Assembly (NCBI GenBank): GCA_949775045.1
Contig: OX459107.1
Coordinates: forward strand, 15,493,679-15,557,678
Reading direction: 5' to 3'
DNA length: 64,000 nucleotides
Source of the DNA: Metridium senile
Lineage: Eukaryota > Cnidaria > Anthozoa > Actiniaria > Metridiidae
The first letter of the stretch is position 1; each line of letters starts with the position of its first letter. Positions 12,035 to 21,731 of the stretch are shown here, one piece after another. A program made the translations under genes and the position numbers. The notes below the pieces were generated by a model. The model had not been told where the DNA came from. It saw nothing but the letters and a program-made list of their open reading frames with translations, and did not search any database.

Positions 12035-13781
12035 CGTTTTTATTGCACCTAGAAATTACAAGAGATTACAATTTACAATTTACAATTACAAGTATAGTAG
12101 GTACAAGAAACAAGTAGTGGAGGGGTAAAATAAAGAAAGGTGTAAATGTCGTCACTGCAGTATCTGACTACCAAGACCTTCATACTATGTAAAACCTAAT
12201 GACAGCTTAATTTCATTAATCTCAGTCCTCCCTTCCTTCTTTACATCATTCTTCTTTCCTTTTTTCTTTCCATCCTTCCTTCCTATTTACGTTCTTCCCT
12301 CCTTCCATTCTTCTGTCTTTCATTGCTCCCCTCCACCCACCCATTTTCCTTTCCTCCTCTGTTCCTCCTTTCTTATAAGTTCCTTCCTTCTTTCATTTCT
12401 TAATCTATTTACTAATGGGGGGGGGGGTACTCTGACACTATATAGGGTATGGTTTTTAAGCTCTTAGGTCTGGGGTAGGGTATCATTTTTTGACAATTTG
12501 TCTGGGATAAAAAACAATTTAAAGTCTGGGATAGGGAGACAATTCTTACTAATAGGTTTAGTGTGTCTAGGTCTGGGATAGGGTCAGGGTTTTGAGGACC
12601 CGGTGGTAAACCCCCACCTAAGATGGGGTGGTAGTACCCCCCCCCCCCCCCCCCCCAACCAGATCACACCATGCAATGATTCAGTCATTCAATCACCTAC
12701 CCATCTAGCGCTATTCATTAATTAATTTCTATATTTAACTTTATAAAATGTATCAATCTATCTATCATCTATCTATCCATCTAGTATTTTCTTATTCTTC
12801 TCCCATCCATCCATTCAGTCATTTGTTTATTTAGTCATTCATAAAGTTAGTCATTGAACGACAAAATAGAACTCAGAAAGGCCTGTTTTGATAGAAACCT
12901 ACAGACCCTTGTTGAGTCTTGCCTACTCTAGAAGAGGGGTGCCTAAACGATCTTCAACGAAGACCGAGGAATATTATTATTATTATTAGGATAATTAATT
13001 AATTTATTAATTTATTCTAGATGTATGTAATTATATACTGACCACTATGCCGTTCTGGGTGATCTAAAAGTTCCGCTAGTTTTTCCAAGTTATGAAATTC
13101 AAAAGACAGCACTGGAAGAGATACTGCAGAGAACCCTTTTGCTGATAATGCCTGAAAAGCAAATAATATATTTGGGATAGTATGTTAGAGGTTGATTGGT
13201 CAAAAACCAGTATTTCATGAGAGCATGAAACACACCAATGCCATTTCAAGCACGCAGGTTCATTCAAAGGTAAGTTTTTTCATTGTTTTGATCTTTCGCA
13301 AGGGGTTATTTGGTCATTTTTGACCAAATGGATAAATAGATAGACTGACAGACAGATAACTGGAAGACAGACAGACTGAGCTACAAAGAAGACAAACAGA
13401 CAAACGTACAAATATTAAAATACAAACAAATATACAATAAATACAAAAAAAAAAAAACACTAATAAAGATAAAGTATAACAATAAATCCTTGAGCAATAA
13501 ATGTCAATGCTAAGGCTGTTGTATCAACAAGAAAAACGATAAAGTCAGTCAATTCAAAACAGCGAGTTTTAGTTCACCAAACTTACGTAACCGACAACAG
13601 AATACAATTTTTTAACGTTTTATCGAAGATTTATAAATCAAATTATTTGAATACACGTTCATGTAGCTTTTACAATGAAGTATATCATATAAATTTGGCT
13701 TACTTTGTGGTATTTGTCATCGTTTTCTGGAGTTGAAGGAGAGCGAAGCAAGATGACCAACTTATTTACGTCTACCTCCAT
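4955..13781 (-). CDS. UROS: Uroporphyrinogen-III synthase, 8 exons, 268 aa
   Basis: Haem-pathway enzyme (cytosolic) that closes hydroxymethylbilane to uroporphyrinogen III with inversion of ring D. Exons in gene order on the minus strand: 13781-13704, 13151-13043, 11935-11792, 10314-10237, 9768-9685, 7864-7779, 6515-6420, 5086-4955. All junctions are GT-AG and the phases close, giving 268 codons plus TAG (animal UROS is about 265 aa). Conserved blocks in order: [11 protein letters not shown] at the N-terminus; SLPVLSFEF (exon 2); [12 protein letters not shown] (exon 3, the counterpart of the family's FTSPRAVEA); AVGDAT (end of exon 3); [16 protein letters not shown] (exon 5); [12 protein letters not shown] (exon 6); [14 protein letters not shown] (exon 7); [18 protein letters not shown] (exon 8). 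Introns hold satellites, tetranucleotide arrays, a LINE end and several MITEs, two of them ending about 16 bp from splice donors. The start is the first ATG in the frame; a conserved promoter-type motif lies 23 bp upstream. The weakest call is the acceptor of exon 4. Identification is from family knowledge and is firm. Confidence 0.92.
5129..5305. mobile_element. pogo/Tigger-like MITE, copy 1 (GGTACCTCTATTAAGCGG family)
   Basis: Inverted ends GGTACCTCTATTAAGCGGTC and GACCGCTTAATAGAGGTACC, the right end finishing CACTG-TA. The family end is CAGTGGTACC next to TA, as in pogo-type Tc1/mariner elements. It has no coding capacity and lies 43 bp from the acceptor of the last UROS exon. Other copies are at 9507 and 51104. 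Confidence 0.75.
5560..6250. repeat. Tetranucleotide array (GAAT/GGAT), about 700 bp
   Basis: Runs of GAATGAATGGATGGATGGAC and shorter variants fill UROS intron 7. Reverse-strand frames of 190-270 codons that spell HPFIHSFIH repeats are artefacts of the array. From 5306 to 5560 the same motif is present in degenerate form, including two direct copies of a block around TTTATATTAGAGAAACG. Confidence 0.92.
6560..6650. repeat. Short dispersed repeat with perfect hairpin
   Basis: AGTCTCCCCAATTAGTAGGG is followed by its complement. The flanking TGTAGAGGTA..GTGAGTGTG block has a counterpart in reverse orientation at about 57625-57665 in PIGN intron 2, so this is a dispersed repeat. Confidence 0.55.
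6655..7165 (-). repeat. Satellite array B in reverse orientation, 75-bp unit, about 6-7 copies
   Basis: Nearly identical 75-bp units of GTCCTAAACGTCAGTAAGTA / ACACTCTCTTTGGACGGTGT / ATAAGTTACCATTTTTACTC lie in UROS intron 6. This copy is more homogeneous than the forward array at 4130-4795. Confidence 0.92.
7210..7395. repeat. Tetranucleotide array (ATTC), reverse orientation
   Basis: CATTCATTTATTCA-type repeats, the complement of the arrays at 5560, 8035 and 9250. Confidence 0.85.
7484..7763. mobile_element. Fold-back MITE with about 110-bp arms (CACAGGGAGCCCAAGCTC ends)
   Basis: The left arm (GGGAGCCCAAGCTCGTCACT, then AGTCGCAAAATATCCTTTCG) is repeated inverted on the right, around a unique centre with ACACAACTATCTACGTCAAA. 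A second copy enters the window at 63856 and is cut by its right edge. The right end lies 15 bp from the donor of UROS exon 6. Confidence 0.85.
8035..8520. repeat. Tetranucleotide array (GAAT/GGAT/AAAT)
   Basis: Array of ATGAATGAATGGATGGATGA-type repeats on the 3' side of the LINE fragment at 8530-9249. The matching array at 9250-9465 lies on its other side. Confidence 0.9.
8530..9249 (-). mobile_element. 5'-truncated LINE (CR1/L2/Jockey-like), C-terminal end of ORF2 plus 3' UTR
   Basis: On the minus strand from about 9249 to 8801 an open frame encodes the region after the reverse transcriptase: [20 protein letters not shown], then [17 protein letters not shown], then [18 protein letters not shown], ending at a stop. 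The 3' UTR runs to about 8530 and ends in ATAAAACCATGAACC. These blocks are typical of the C-terminus of CR1-clade non-LTR retrotransposons. The element has lost its 5' part, is inside UROS intron 5, and is bracketed by tetranucleotide repeats. Confidence 0.82.
9250..9465. repeat. Tetranucleotide array (GAAT/GGAT), 5' flank of the LINE
   Basis: Same repeat as 8035-8520. Its reading frame runs into the LINE frame, producing a misleading 224-codon open frame. Confidence 0.88.
9507..9668. mobile_element. pogo/Tigger-like MITE, copy 2
   Basis: CAGTGTTATCTCTAAAAAGC at the left and GACCGCTTAATAGAGATACC-ACTG-TA at the right. It ends 16 bp from the donor of UROS exon 5 (9685). Confidence 0.75.
9936..10193. 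mobile_element. mariner-like MITE with CAGTGCGACTACTGAAACCG ends
   Basis: Ends CAGTGCGACTACTGAAACCG and CGGTTTCAGTAGTCGCACTG are exact inverted repeats flanked by TA, continued by GGGCCACC/GGTGGCCCC. Non-coding inside. It lies in UROS intron 4. A relative with CAGTGCTGCTAATTCAACCG ends is at 23918. Confidence 0.85.
10750..11052. mobile_element. Fold-back element pair
   Basis: 10750-10889 is a near-perfect palindrome (GAGATATGAATTTTATCTTC and its complement; GATATCCCACGAGTGAGCGC inside). It is followed by a second short element bounded by TATTATATAAC at 10895 and GTTATATAATA at 11041. From 11060 to 11220 only ATC/ATT-rich simple sequence follows. Confidence 0.75.
11491..11632. mobile_element. 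Fold-back MITE (TAGCTGTTATTACAGTTATA ends)
   Basis: Arms TAGCTGTTATTACAGTTATA / TATAACTGTAATAACAGCTA, continuing through GCAAATGATTTTGAACAATG and ending in a GAGGCTTTCGG/CCGAAAGCCTC centre. A diverged copy is at 46209-46375. It lies in UROS intron 3. Confidence 0.8.
12000..12200 (-). mobile_element. LINE 3' end with (TTG)n tail
   Basis: Read on the minus strand, an AT-rich 3' UTR ends with GGTGCAATAAAAACGTTG and a run of TTG triplets (12001-12033 on the plus strand as ACA repeats). The polyadenylation-like AATAAA plus simple tail fits a truncated non-LTR element. Coding sequence is not recognisable. 12220-12410 is C/T-rich low-complexity sequence. Confidence 0.5.
12417..12656. mobile_element. 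G-tract/C-tract terminated element, copy 1
   Basis: It begins with a run of 11 G then TACTCTGACACTATATAGGG, carries repeated GGTCTGGGATAGGGT, and ends GGTAGTACC plus a run of about 20 C. Same architecture as 18904-19232. Non-coding, in UROS intron 2. Confidence 0.7.
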
Positions 13782-13803
13782 CTTGAATTGACGTCTAGAC
13801 AGA

Positions 13804-13817
13804 TGGGATCCCTGTGG
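13804..13817 (-). promoter_or_regulatory. Recurrent motif upstream of UROS
   Basis: TGGGATCCCTGTGG lies 23 bp upstream of the UROS ATG. It matches the motif found near the starts of GOT1, SPATA24 and PIGN. Role inferred; TTCCTGTGG-type sequence resembles joined ETS and RUNX sites. Confidence 0.45.
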
Positions 13818-14088
13818 TCAATATTAAACTCCGGAAATAAAATCGTTTCATATGTGTAAAATTGGAAGTTTCAATCCTGATTATTAATAAAAAATCAAGG
13901 TTTACTTGTAGAATGTCATCAATAAATTTAAAGTTTCATTTATCCATGGTGCAGTAAAGTATGTATTTAAAGAATTACAATATTTCGTAGCCGATTCGGA
14001 ATTTTCGTGAGAGCTTCGAGAATTACGATATATAGCCGAGTGCAATAGACGTCTATTATCATGATCATATGATAAAAAATGACGTAAA

Positions 14089-14246
14089 ACCATAGGCAGC
14101 CCAACTACTCCTTTCGAGGATTTTTTATTTTTCAATAAAGATTCAATGAAAAAAAAATGCGCGCGACTCTTTTGGTTTCTTTGTTTGGCGCGCGCTTGTA
14201 GTCTTTGGGTTTCCTGTGGCGCGCTTGTAGATTGTGGGGTTCCTGT
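14089..14246 (-). promoter_or_regulatory. Promoter-like module upstream of UROS (copy A)
   Basis: It contains ACCATAGGCAGCCCAACTAC, GAGGATTTTTTATTTTT, GCGCGC tracts and two motif copies (TTGGGTTTCCTGTGG at 14205, TGGGGTTCCTGT at 14235). The same order of parts occurs at 29560-29688 upstream of GOT1, in the same orientation relative to the gene. From 14250 to 14560 nothing else is recognisable. Confidence 0.5.
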
Positions 14247-14579
14247 ATGTGGTCAATCCCGCGGGATGGATGGTCAGCAGGGTCAGGTACCTTGTATATT
14301 GTGACAATTATTGTGACAAGGCATGAAACACGTGATGGATCGATGTGTGCCCCATAATAATTGTAATTGTTTCGGCTAGAGTTAATATACGCTTGAGAAA
14401 AACTTCAGATAACTTAAAAAAAAGTCATAAGATTAACTATAACAAATTTATCATATTATGCTCACACTATCCCACTCTTCTACTCTTAGGAGTCCATTCT
14501 CAAAATAGAAGACATAACTACACTTAACATATGCTTCCTTAAATAAATGTATCTTTTAAATACTTGTCAGCTTTCTGAA

Positions 14580-15150
14580 ACATTCAGACCATTTTTTAAA
14601 CTAAACTCTGAAATTCATTGTCATAACACAAGGCAATCATCTAATTATCATACTAGCTGTTTCAAGAAAAACTAAGCTTAGTCAATTTTCAATTTCTTAT
14701 ATGGGACCCTTTAATAATATGGAACAAATAAAATAAATTACAAGTCCATTGCAAAACTATTAATAGATTCAAAAAATTAATTAAAGAACTATTATTAAAA
14801 TATATCAATGAGAATTAAAGTATATTTGAAATTATGTAACTCGATTCATTTTAAGTGAAATAGAACATTATATTTGTTACAATTCATAAATCTAATTACA
14901 AATCATAGAGTGCAATTATCAATTTACTAATGATTATACCAATCGATTATTTGAATATTTTATCTACAATTTGTATTTTAAATCAATGTAGTTTTATATC
15001 ATGGGTCTATACTCTATAAGCATATCATGCTTTTTCTAGACTTCTATTCTTAATCATTTTTACACTTACCTAATTATTGTAATTTTAGAAATATTATTTA
15101 TATTATTTGTAACAATGACTGAGAATGAATAAAAAAAGCATTAATGTATT
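14580..15150 (+). mobile_element. Degenerate LINE 3' end
   Basis: Broken reading frames still show the post-reverse-transcriptase pattern (an HNTR..S block, then a WDP.IIWN block near 14710). An AT-rich 3' UTR follows, ending GAATGAATAAAAAAAGC near 15140. Several stops and frame changes make it non-functional. Confidence 0.45.
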
Positions 15151-15719
15151 TTCTAACGATATGGATGAATACTAGCGTGCTGTTATGTTAAGGCATTATT
15201 GTGTGAATTATACTCTAGGGAGATGTAATTGTATAAATAGGGTTAGTTTGTTAAAGTACTGTAGATACTCAAAGGTATCTCTCTGTACACGCACGTTGTG
15301 TAACTTGTAAACTTTTTTTCATTAACTTGATCTTCAATAATTGTCAATAAAACGAGATGTGTTCTAGTGTAATGGAATTAAGTTAGAAAATGTTTTATGT
15401 TCTAAGATAGAATATAAAAATGTTTTTCGCGCTACTAGTCCACGCAGATTTATTAGAAGGGGTAGAACTGCATTAAGGGACATTCACTAGAGTAGAACTG
15501 TAATTTAGAAAGCCAAGTTTATATAGGGAGGAAAACTGCAACCAAAATGCTAATTTATATGGGTAACTAGACGCTCTTTTGAGCGTGAAGTCGGGCTAGT
15601 TGAGGATTATGCAATTTAGTCTATTAGCCCAGTAGGAGTGGTGGGACCCAGTTTTTGACAGCTAGAGATAACTGGAGCTATAACACTGATGCCCCTTGGA
15701 TATACTCTGAAGATATTAA
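15151..15719. other. Gene-free stretch
   Basis: AT-rich, no gene seen. Around 15575-15600 is GAGCGTGAAGTCGGGCTAGT, which recurs at 55133, so at least that part is a dispersed repeat. Confidence 0.5.
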
Positions 15720-15731
15720 TAATCTTAATGA

Positions 15732-15947
15732 ATACTCCAGTTTCGAGATCTCTTTTACTCAGTGTTAGCCTCAATTGTGTTTAAAATATGCAGAAATTTA
15801 GATAAAACTCGTGAGATTTCGATATATTTTTATTGTCTTCTATGCTCACAAATCTCTTTCATTTGCACGGACTGTTACTGAACAAAAGAATATATTACAT
15901 GGTTTTGAGGCTAACACTGAGTAAAAGAGATCTCGAAACTGGAGTAT
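15732..15947. mobile_element. MITE with 44-bp ends and 10-bp flanking duplication
   Basis: Ends ATACTCCAGTTTCGAGATCT / AGATCTCGAAACTGGAGTAT continue through CTTTTACTCAGTGTTAGCCT. The flanks repeat TAATCTTAAT at 15720-15729 and 15948-15957, suggesting a 9-10-bp target duplication as in Mutator-like elements. Confidence 0.75.
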
Positions 15948-16127
15948 TAATCTTAATTGTCTGTTCAATACAAATTTGTAAAATGTAGATGAAAAATATT
16001 ACAGAAACACCGTATTTCATGACTTTAACGCAGTGATCCGTTTGAAATACACTAAAAGAGCATTATAAAGTGAACTGTATAAATGGTACAAATACCTATG
16101 ATGACAACGTAAAAATGTTGTGAAAAC

Positions 16128-16210
16128 AAATCAAAGGCCCCCTATGGCCAACTCGTGGGTCATTTTTAGAATATTTTCAAAGCGCTTAGTGTTTAGACCA
16201 CTTTTAATGT
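16128..16210. repeat. Diverged copy of the start of the 52367 tandem unit
   Basis: CAAAGGCCCCCTATGGCCAA and CAAAGCGCTTAGTGTTTAGA match the first 80 bp of the 1,249-bp unit at 52367 and 53616 with substitutions. Confidence 0.7.
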
Positions 16211-16399
16211 TGACTTTGTAAGTTATATTTAAAGAATCTCACAATTTCATATGAAAATAATGATGTTAGCATATTGAAAAGATATGGCATTGATTTCAAA
16301 CAAATAAAACTTTATTTATAATAGATTTGAAGTTGATGTAATTCTGAACTTTCTATAATAAACGTAAGATATCATTAAATTACAATATATATATGTATA

Positions 16400-17800
16400 A
16401 ATCTTAATTGGAAGGCCTACTCCGGGCCTTAAAATCGCCGTAATTTTAGGCGATCTAAAGCGATTTTAGCAAAATGTTCCTAAACTCTAAGGCGATCTTA
16501 GTCGATGTTAGGTGATTTTAGCAAAAAGCTCTTAAATGCCTAGGCGGTGTTAGGTGATTTAAGGCATTCTGAGCGATCTTATGAACCGGAGAAGGCCTAT
16601 TGTACATGTAGATTAACTATTAAAAAGATGAATTATGTTTTGAAAATATTGATATTTATCAAAAAACGTATAATTATATTAGTTACTTGTTTCTTTGCTT
16701 TGGTGGCAGTTCGTATTGGAATAATCCAGCTTTCATGTCGTTGTTTTTATCTACTTGGCAGATTAATCTGCTTTCTGGGAATTCGAGGATCGAGTTGGCT
16801 CGAGTATAACTGACTGTCTGATATTGACATGTTTCAGAAAACCTCTTTCCGTAAAAACGTTAGAAAATAACAGCTAGCAATTGTATAATGACTTGAGCAA
16901 ACAATATACCCAAATCCAACGCTGATTTGGAAGAGTAAATCGATGTGAAGTACGAGAACTCCAAATGAATTCAGTTCAAATCCAAGATGGCGATTTGCTT
17001 GGGCTTCCTGTGGTATTTGCGCATGCTCATGACGTAAGGTCAAAACGCGACATGATACATAGATAGATAGATACATAGATACATAGATTGACGAAACTGT
17101 AGAACTAAAGTCGGGCCGCCTATGGCTAGCCCGACTAATAAAGAGGAGACTGTAATAGTGGGCCGATATGTACATGATTTATTTGTCTGGGATTGAAATT
17201 CAGCCATATGTGTATATAGAGGAGAGGAGATAATATATTGAAAATTGAAATAAAACTAAAAGGCATTTATAGTGCGGTATGGAAAGAATAATCATAACAA
17301 CAGTAATATAACAGTAATAGCATTTTACAATGTCTCAAAGAGGGCAGTGTATTTATTTAAATTCTATATCAATGGTTGTATTAAGTAAGAAGATTGGGTT
17401 ATTTGATAATTGTAATTGTAATATAGGGATTTATTGGTGTGACAGGAACGTGTTTGATAAGTATTGATGATAGGAAATAGGGAAGAGATGTAGGTTAGAA
17501 AAGTGCATGTGAATTGATAATGTGTAATAAAGCATTTAAATGTGAACAAGTGGTTAATATGAAAAATGGAGCAAGCGGGTTTGATCAGCTCAAGCAGGAT
17601 ACACGCACCTGGTAATAGCTATCATGGAAGGGTATATTATGATGAAAATTATATAAAAGGAAGATGAAAAGAGATATATTACAAAAAACAGACGTTCATC
17701 ATCAGGTGTTGAGACGGCTGGTAGGGATAAACCAAACATGTTTCAGAATTAACAAGAGCTAGACATCAATTGCTGTTATCTCATTATCTATTATATGTCA
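16400..17800. other. Gene-free stretch with repeats
   Basis: 16430-16580 holds short repeats of GGCGATYTTAG. 16976-17014 joins CAAATCCAAGATGGCGATT to the motif TTGGGCTTCCTGTGGT and a GCGCATGC (NRF1-like) site but leads into no credible gene. 17045-17140 ends in AGTCGGGCC..GCCCGACT, which recurs near 55345. Confidence 0.5.
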
Positions 17801-18815
17801 AAAGTTATTGAGAATTTAGTGTACCGGGAAATGAGAATTGAGATGGAATGTACAAAACTTACAGTCCACTTTTTCTTACATTGCATGACTCTGCCAGTAT
17901 TGCTTCATCCTTTGATGTAAAATCAGTTGCCATTACAGTGTGAATAAAAATACTGTAGGCAGAACAAAATATGACTGGAATGTTCGATTATTCTTTGACC
18001 AAACTGAGACAGCCCCATAATGAAATCTAACCGCAAGATAACAACTATGCTTCCAATTGGACAATACATTTTTCAGCGTATTTCTGACTGCCGGCGGTAT
18101 TTGTATTACACAGTAAAAGCTTACAAACTCAAAACAATTTTGACCTACAATACGATCACTGTATACTGCCTTTAATAAGCTCCTGTAGAAGTTTGTTGAA
18201 AATCATCAACAGGTCTATAAGTATTTTTGTAAAAAGACCATGAGAGGAGTCATTCTAACATTTCCTGCATGCGGTACTATCACACCGGTTCAAAAGATGA
18301 ACTTTGTTTGCACTTGACCACACCCTGCACTCACTAGGCCAAAAAAGCAGTGCATGCCGTCAATATTAAAATTGTTTCAAAATTAGACCAAAGTTACATT
18401 TTCTGAAAGCTAAAGTTGCTCAAAAAACTAAATTTGTTCTTTTTATTTCATTTACCTTAATGTCTAAACAGTTATTGAGAATTTAGTGTACTGGGAAATG
18501 AAAAATGAGATGGAATGTACAAAGTTTGTTGTGCACGTTTCCTTCCATTTCATAACTGATCTACCAAAATTGCTTCATCCTTAGATGTCAAATAAGTTGC
18601 CATTAAAAGCTTATATATACCTATTTTGACCAACAATATAAATGTACAGTCACTGGAAGTTTGTTGAAAATCATGAACTGGTCTATAAAGTATTTTTGTA
18701 AAAAGACCCTGCGAGGAGTCATATTCTAACATTTCCTGCATGACACTATCACACCGGTTCAAAAGATGAACTTTGTTAGCATATTGACCACACCCTGCAC
18801 TCACTAGGCCAAAAA
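17795..18815. repeat. Two diverged direct copies of about 400-550 bp
   Basis: 17795-18350 and 18470-18815 share GTTATTGAGAATTTAGTGTA, TTGCTTCATCCTTNGATGT, GGTCTATAA.GTATTTTTGTA, TCACACCGGTTCAAAAGATG and CCACACCCTGCACTCACTAG. The second copy keeps an 84-codon minus-strand frame (18550-18804) that I do not recognise; it is broken in the first copy. Confidence 0.75.
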
Positions 18816-18903
18816 AGTAGTTTTACTGAAAAAGAGCGGGTTGTCAGACCAGTCCCAATAAAGAACCAGAACATTAGCCTATACAAGCTTGTAGCGCAGA
18901 CCA

Positions 18904-19232
18904 GGGGGGGGGGGGGGGGGGGGGGTACTCCCTTTGTCCAAGTGGTAGGGGTGATCGGCGTACCTTTTAGGGTAAAAATATCTCCTGTGCGTACCTGTTA
19001 AGGTCCTTTTAGGGTTCTAGTTGGCTCAAAAATCAGTTACGTAACATGATTTCGTACCAGTAAGCCAGGAGCAATTTTAACTCTGTTTTGTTGCTTTGTT
19101 GAGGTAGAAATCAACAAGGCTTTATCCGTCATTTTTATCTTTGCGTACCTTTGTAGGAATCGTTTTCAAAACCTTTGCCGATCAACCCTACAACTTGGAC
19201 AAAGGGAGTACCCCCCCCCCCCCCCCCCCCCC
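18904..19232. mobile_element. G-tract/C-tract terminated element, copy 2
   Basis: A run of about 22 G, then TACTCCCTTTGTCCAAGTGG; the right end is the complement CCACTTGGACAAAGGGAGTA-like sequence plus about 23 C. The inside has repeated ACCTTTTAGGGT. A related element without the left G run spans about 19420-19735. Confidence 0.8.
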
Positions 19233-19419
19233 GGGAGCGCAGAGCTTCAGGTACTCTATATGTATACTGTTTACAAGTACCCCCAACTCTGATATAAAGC
19301 TTGGGTGGACCTAGGGGGTGTCCCTTCAGGCAACAAACAATACCCCTAACACCTTAAGAGCCCTTCATTTGCAATTAGGGCACTCCCTCTGACAAATTTC
19401 TGAATCCGCCCTGCAAGTG

Positions 19420-19735
19420 GTAGGGCGCTCTTTTTAGGGTTGAAAATATCCCCGGCCCTGCGCGTACCTTTTAGGGTCCTTTTAGGATTCGTGCTTACAA
19501 GTCAATTTCTTAACAATGTACCTGTAAGGGACATTTGTACTTGGCTTTGTTAGTCAAAATACGCTTAGCTGTCAAAAACATCGCACAGTCGTAGCTTTAA
19601 GGGGTTGAAATGAAGAACAGATATCATAATTTATGCGTGCCTTAGGGCCGGTCATTTGTGAAATCGACCCCAGTCACCCCTACCACTTGGTCAAAGGCGT
19701 TACCCCACGTACCCCCCCCCCCCCTCCCCCCCCCC
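19420..19735. mobile_element. G-tract/C-tract terminated element, copy 3 (left end lost)
   Basis: AAGTGGTAGGGCGCTCTTTT at the left matches the complement of CACCCCTACCACTTGGTCAA on the right, which is followed by C runs to 19735. It shares CGCGTACCTTTTAGGGTCCT with copy 2. The 19260-19420 stretch carries ACACCTTAAGAGCCCTTCAT, also present at 39238. Confidence 0.6.
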
Positions 19736-19819
19736 GGTACGGATAGGGATTTCATAGCCGCATCGTACATGCACTTGTTCATGTGTTGTAGATAAGCGCA
19801 GTATTTACAAGTGTTGGCA

Positions 19820-20650
19820 TTGTGATGCTAATTTGCCAAGCATACGCACGAGCACGTTGCACAAAATGTTCCTTCTTATTCTTCAAAAGAAGGCGTTGCG
19901 CCTAATGACATTTAGCAGTTTTGATGAGCATACCAGTCCAATTTTTCATAAATTAAAAATCTTGAAGTTCCCTGATCTCGTTTTCATCTATACAGTATTA
20001 TTCATGTACGACTATGATTCACAAAATTTACCTAATAATTTTCATCAGTACTTTTTACAAGTTAGCCAAAAACATGGCTACAACACTAGATTAGCATCTA
20101 AAAATAGTTATTCCTTGCCCAAAATTAAAACTAATTATGGAAAATTTAATATCAGATTCTGTGGTGCCAAAATCTGGAATACAATAAGTGAACCTACAAA
20201 AAAATTAAGCAGAACTAAGTTTAAGGATCAAATCAGTTGTGATAGGATAAGGACTTATGTTTATTAATTTATCTTTTATTACAAATCAACACAATCATTT
20301 CATTATATTAGCTTAGTTATCATAATCATATATATATGTACACATATCGATCATTTTATATTATATATGTTTATTTCAAAATTCATACTTGATCCCGTTT
20401 CTATTTATGTTATTTCTATTTAATGTTATCTTTTTTTCGTCTCGTCTTTTCTATTCTATAATATTATGCTAACTAAAAACTCATTGACCATAATATATAT
20501 AAAATTTCTTATGTAAGCTATCTATCTTGGTTAGCCAGCAATGGTTATTATAGGTAGCCTGTACCTTATCTTCTGTTAATAACATAAATTGTAAATTATG
20601 TATATATATACCTAAGGTACTGAATAAACTTTTGTCATTGTCATTGTCAC
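19820..20650 (+). mobile_element. 5'-truncated LINE (CR1/L2-like), C-terminal end and 3' UTR
   Basis: The open frame to 20267 encodes LLILQKKALRLMTFSS, then HGYNTRLASKNSYSLPKI and YGKFNIRFCGAKIWN. These are the same blocks as in the element at 8530-9249 but clearly diverged. The 3' UTR includes GCCAGCAATGGTTATTATAG and ends at AATAAACTTTTGTCATTGTC with a short TCATTG repeat tail. Retrotransposon relic, not a host gene. Confidence 0.82.
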
Positions 20651-21320
20651 AGCAGCCTCTGACGTATCCAGGTCATCTCGCTTCGAAGCGCGCAAAGGAT
20701 TGTTTGTCAAAATGAATAGTTCCAAAATGGCGCCTCGAGACAAAAACCATTTCGGTTACTTTTAGGCATTTGCGTTTTGTTTTTATTCTTTTCAGTATCC
20801 CTGATAGAGCAGTAGTGAGCTTTTATTGTCCAAGCAGCATAGAGCCTTTTTAATGTAAAGTTATTTTAAGGATGTATTTATCGAGGGTTAACACGGGAAA
20901 CAACTCTCTCGAACGACGCCATCTTGGAACTGTTGGCGATGCGACAGAAATGCTTCTGATTGGCTTATACTAACCGGAAGTGCGCGCGCGAAATCACCTG
21001 GTATAGTTTATGAGTTTATTGTGTTTTTCAGTATGATCCCGACGTGGATCAGCTCAAATTTCAATTTGCATACAACACGCCATGTAACTCCAAGCCTCAG
21101 ATTTCATGGTCCTCCTCCGAGGGTTTTTGGTACCACGGCATGTGCATGTTATCTAGTTCCTATGCATTAATTCACTTTAAAGAAAGTCACAACGTTTTTC
21201 TAAACATCATTTAATTCTATCTTTAAATATTTATTCTATAAATTTACGTCTATTTCATACCAATACTGTTTTATAATTCACAATTTTTGGGTTTCCACAA
21301 TAATCAATATAATAATAATC
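20651..21320. other. Gene-free stretch
   Basis: It includes GTTCCAAAATGGCGCC near 20730 and ACGCCATCTTGGAACTG near 20925, facing each other as a possible inverted-repeat element. No gene seen. Confidence 0.4.
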
Positions 21321-21321
21321 A

Positions 21322-21499
<178 letters not shown>

Positions 21500-21731
21500 A
21501 AATTAAATAAATAAGTAAATAAGTAAGCAAATAAGTAAGTAAGTGAGTAAGTAAGTTTGAAGATACCCGTGAGGCATATTATGGCATCGTTATCACAATT
21601 GCTATTATTATCATCTTTGCTATTATTATTATCATTAATTTAAATATATTAACATCAAGACATATTTATATAATCATCATCAACATTTTCATCATCATCA
21701 ACACCAGTCACTAACATCATAATCGCCAATC

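Noticed and set aside
16984..17035. Gene start at 16984 (AAGATGGCG context plus promoter motif)
   Set aside because: The frame stops after 16 codons and no donor leads to a plausible exon. Probably a stray promoter or repeat copy.
19833..20267. 144-codon frame as a host gene
   Set aside because: It matches the post-reverse-transcriptase region of LINEs and is followed by a LINE 3' UTR with a simple-repeat tail.
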